From Antedon mediterranea (Eukaryota > Echinodermata > Crinoidea > Comatulida > Antedonidae): a DNA stretch of 64,000 nt. The notes beneath the pieces were generated by a model that did no database searches, was not told the origin of the DNA, and saw only the letters and a list, made by a program, of their open reading frames with translations. The position numbers and the translations under genes are program-made. Shown here one piece after another: positions 61,905 to 64,000 of the stretch (position 1 is its first letter; every line of letters begins with the position of its first letter). Location of the stretch: positions 21,622,288 to 21,686,287 of the forward strand of contig NC_092676.1 of the NCBI RefSeq assembly GCF_964355755.1. Direction: 5' to 3'.

Positions 61905-61985
61905 AACATCGGTTCCATGTAGCATTGATGATCGTATGAAACGAAAGTCCTACAAATTCTACAAAATCGATACTTTAATTGATTC
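61905..61985 (-). pseudogene. polB: polymerase B zinc-region sliver
   Basis: FCRICRTFVSYDHQCYMEP in one frame, matching the Cys-rich turn before the exonuclease I motif of the fragment at 47.85 kb. Fused to the X9 leader. About 25 residues. Confidence 0.6.
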
Positions 61986-62075
61986 TACAAATAAATTAGA
62001 CAATAGCTAATCGATGAGAAGAAATTTATTTTAATGATTCACCAAACATAACCGTAAGGAACTGTGCGATAATTT

Positions 62076-63170
62076 TAGTCTTTAATAGATGCTTTGTTGA
62101 CTATCTTACGTGTTTTTGGCTTGCGCGTTATGCGATTCTTCTCAGCCGTCTTAATTGTATCGGGACCAAAACCCCTTACCATATTGGAGACGGTGTCAAA
62201 GTTAATTTTCTGAGCGTTTGTAAAATTAAGGGCAAACCCCTTTCTTTACACACGGTCTTCCCTGTGTCCAATTTATATGCGTAATTCTTAGGCCCACCAG
62301 AAACGAAGGACTCGATGAATTTACCATCTTTAGGATCGACCTCGGTCGTTAACTGACCCAAATAGTCGCCCATGGGAGGGTCCCAAGCACCGGGTACGTA
62401 GATTGCGCTGTCGGTATCGTAATACAGGACATGCTTCTGTAATTGCTCCAACAACTCGTATAATTTAAGTGCGGCAATAGCAACTTCAACAATTTGTTGA
62501 AGTTGCTATTGCATGAACGGTTATCCGAGCGTTCGATAAAATATCGTAAACTTCGTTAAGATCTTGCGTATATTTAATTCTCGTGAGATTTTCACGATGA
62601 TCAAATTTACTCCAAAAACTATTGAGCATTTAATTTGTCGTCCTGATTCAATCTTCTTCGGTTCGATAGTCCGAAATTGAAATGTTTATCACCGCCAGCA
62701 ATAATATCTGGTACGATACAGTTTTTGTTTTTGGTACTCGAGCACGAAATAGCTATCGTAGCCCTGGAGGTTGTGAGCGATACACGTATTATTATGATTA
62801 TATTTGTACTCAGTAAATACGTAATAGCAACGTGAAGTGTGACAATAATGCGGCCCGCATTCACATTGCCGTCTTCGAACATGCACACGAGCAGATCGTG
62901 TAATGACTTAGCGCTGCGACATTTCACCTTATCAACTTGATTCTTGATTGCTTCCGGATATTCACCTTCAAATTTTTCCTCGTTTTCCAAATAATTCTAA
63001 GCCAAAACGATCAATTTATCAACATCAAAACCACCATGATGGTAAAGATAAATCTGCTTCTTTCGATAATCGTCGCTAAAAATTACAGAATATAAATTGT
63101 CTTTGAAAAGGGCAATAATTTGGTATTTTTGGCAATTTTGATGCATGTTTGCTCCCTAACGCCCAATCTC
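62076..63170 (-). pseudogene. polB: protein-primed DNA polymerase B, copy 2, broken
   Basis: Minus strand. 62990-63170: LLPFSKTIYIL, VIFSDDYRKKQIYLYHHGG, FDVDKLIVLA. 62619-62990: YPEAIKNQVDKVKCRSAKSL, EDGNVNAGRIIVTLH, then HNLQGYDSYFVLEYQKQKLY (exonuclease II region, in a shifted frame). About 62550-62640: MLNSFWSKFDHRENLTRIKY, motif B. 62176-62454: HVLYYDTDSAIYV, motif C, and GGPKNYAYKLDTGKT. To 62076: the C-terminus with AQKINFDTVSNMVRGFG. Exonuclease I and motif A regions are deleted. It supplies the C-terminus missing from copy 1. Confidence 0.85.
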
Positions 63171-63204
63171 TTAGTAAATGAAGGGCGTAAACTGTAATTA
63201 AGAC

Positions 63205-63407
63205 CTATGAAGATGAAGGGCGGGGCCAGTCCAAGACCAACTCCCAGTTCAGGTCCTCCATCTCCATTGCCTTTCTCCGCAACAGATACCACAATGTCGT
63301 ATCTGTCTTAGTACTTGCCAGTAGATGTCTAACCACTTTACACGTCTCAATGTTCTCAATGAGAACCTCTAGTACTTCTATGGCTACGGTAATTTGGCTG
63401 AATCCAT
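63205..63407 (-). pseudogene. gene X10, start frameshifted
   Basis: ATGGATTCAGCCAAA is out of frame with ITVAIEVLEVLIENIETCKV, VRHLLASTKTDTTLWYLLRR and KAMEMEDLNWELVLDWPRPS that follows. In the preserved frame it is open upstream through the end of Y5, so a Y-X read-through of 129 codons exists. The leader is shortened (TTGTATATATGG). The polymerase gene copy 2 starts just downstream. Confidence 0.65.
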
Positions 63408-63414
63408 ATATACA

Positions 63415-63565
63415 ATACACAAAATCTTTGAGTAACCTCACATTTGGGATGTTATCGTCAGATAAATTAGCGCGCGATAGATTAACTATAGCATCAACAG
63501 CTCTTTGACATTCGATAAATAAAATATCGTTAGTCAGTTGTGGTTGAAGCGTAATGAGAAACCAT
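63415..63565 (-). pseudogene. gene Y5, frameshifted, fused to Z2
   Basis: The ATG at 63565 is in frame with the end of Z2 (MVSHYASTTTD, stop). After a missing few bases it goes on as ILFIECQRAVDAIVNLSRAN, LSDDNIPNVRLLKDFVY. The Z-Y overlap means that the last residues of Z are the first of Y. Confidence 0.6.
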
Positions 63566-63958
63566 ATCGGCTTCTCTTTTTTGCCATTTTTCAATGTTTG
63601 TTTTTGACTCCAAGTGCAATTTTTCTATAACCTGTTTGTATTTGATTTCTCTTTGCTCAGATTTGGCGATATGGTTTTGAAATTCTGTTAACATCGTATC
63701 GAATCGTGTTTGCAAAGTAGCCAGTTTTGTTTCGGTTTCACGCAAATCTTTTCGTGCCTGCTCCAGTTGGCTTACGAGTTGTTGAATGTCAATGTTAGAT
63801 GAGGGTAGATTATTGACATCACTGATAAAACCTCTCGTCGATGGATAATTGTCCAATATAGCGTCTTCTATGATTCTTTTTCGCTTGTACGTACGTTTTT
63901 CCTTTTCTTGTAATACCGTCATTTGATCTGATACGCCAGGAATGTTTACTATGGCAGT
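63530..63958 (-). pseudogene. gene Z2, C-terminal half
   Basis: Nearly identical to Z1 from DQMTVLQEKEKRTYKRKRII to the end, including the coiled-coil part (VSQLEQARKDLRETETKLAT, IEKLHLESKTNIEKWQKR). Upstream of about 63958 the sequence no longer matches Z1: a stop and the short inverted repeat CTACCATCCTGGTAG occur there. Differences from Z1 are mostly single bases. Ends at VSHYASTTTD. Confidence 0.6.
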
Positions 63959-64000
63959 CTACCATCCTGGTAGACTTTCTCCTTTTTTTTGTATTATCAG

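Noticed and set aside
49694-63958. Calling the region a complete Polinton/Maverick
   Set aside because: Only the DNA polymerase is recognisable. No integrase, ATPase, protease, capsid genes or terminal inverted repeats were found.
1-64000. tRNA, rRNA or other RNA genes
   Set aside because: I looked for A-box/B-box pairs and T-arm words and found no convincing tRNA. The TGG word at 24.6 kb does not extend into a paired T-arm. A covariance-model scan was not possible.

Overview
The window reads as animal (metazoan) nuclear DNA from an invertebrate: AT-rich, with GT-AG introns, degenerate retroelements and multi-copy transposon-like gene families. The transposable elements (Penelope-like, CR1-like with a 2A peptide, BEL/Pao, Ty3/gypsy, DIRS-like, pogo-like, protein-primed DNA polymerase B) fit a marine deuterostome such as an echinoderm, hemichordate or amphioxus. 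That placement is inference; nothing here identifies a species. All homology calls come from reading motifs, with no database search, and nearly all genes seen are fragments.

Layout. 1-9 kb: relics of Ty3/gypsy gag, BEL/Pao gag, a decayed Penelope-like element and a LINE inserted into a gag gene. 9-12 kb: a tandem array of about 637-bp units mixing transposase-like and gag-like pieces, then the first copy of a SAMD3-like exon set. 13.5-17.9 kb: a nearly full-length, broken CR1-like LINE with a 2A peptide, PHD finger, APE endonuclease and RT. 17.9-22.5 kb: two partial copies of one multi-copy invertebrate family and a tandem run of SAMD3/SAM-like exons. 22.5-24.7 kb: a DIRS-like RT with an upstream gag-like region. 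26-32.3 kb: minisatellite, palindrome cluster and a multi-exon SAMD3-like gene. 32.3-38.6 kb: BEL/Pao RT and integrase halves flanking a second LINE. 38.6-39.7 kb: another multi-copy family. 40.3-41.75 kb: a pogo-like transposon. 42.4-44.3 kb: a BEN-domain gene model and a SAM-like exon. 45.6-49.2 kb: a direct duplication whose second copy has taken in a DNA polymerase B fragment.

49.7-64.0 kb is different: virus-like, short-ORF and almost wholly minus-strand. It holds two broken protein-primed family B DNA polymerase genes (Polinton/adintovirus type) among an alternating array of two unrecognised small genes, here called X (about 64 codons, 10 copies) and Y (about 80-119 codons, 5 copies). 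It also holds two copies of a coiled-coil gene Z and several small, partly overlapping ORFs. X copies share an identical leader ending in TATAG directly before ATG; two Y copies share an upstream CCAAT-containing block. A 26-bp minisatellite of about 58 copies seems to have grown from one unit inside one of the small genes. I found no integrase, capsid, packaging ATPase or protease, so this is either a large decayed Polinton/adintovirus-like provirus or a different PolB element. It is my best candidate for an undescribed system.
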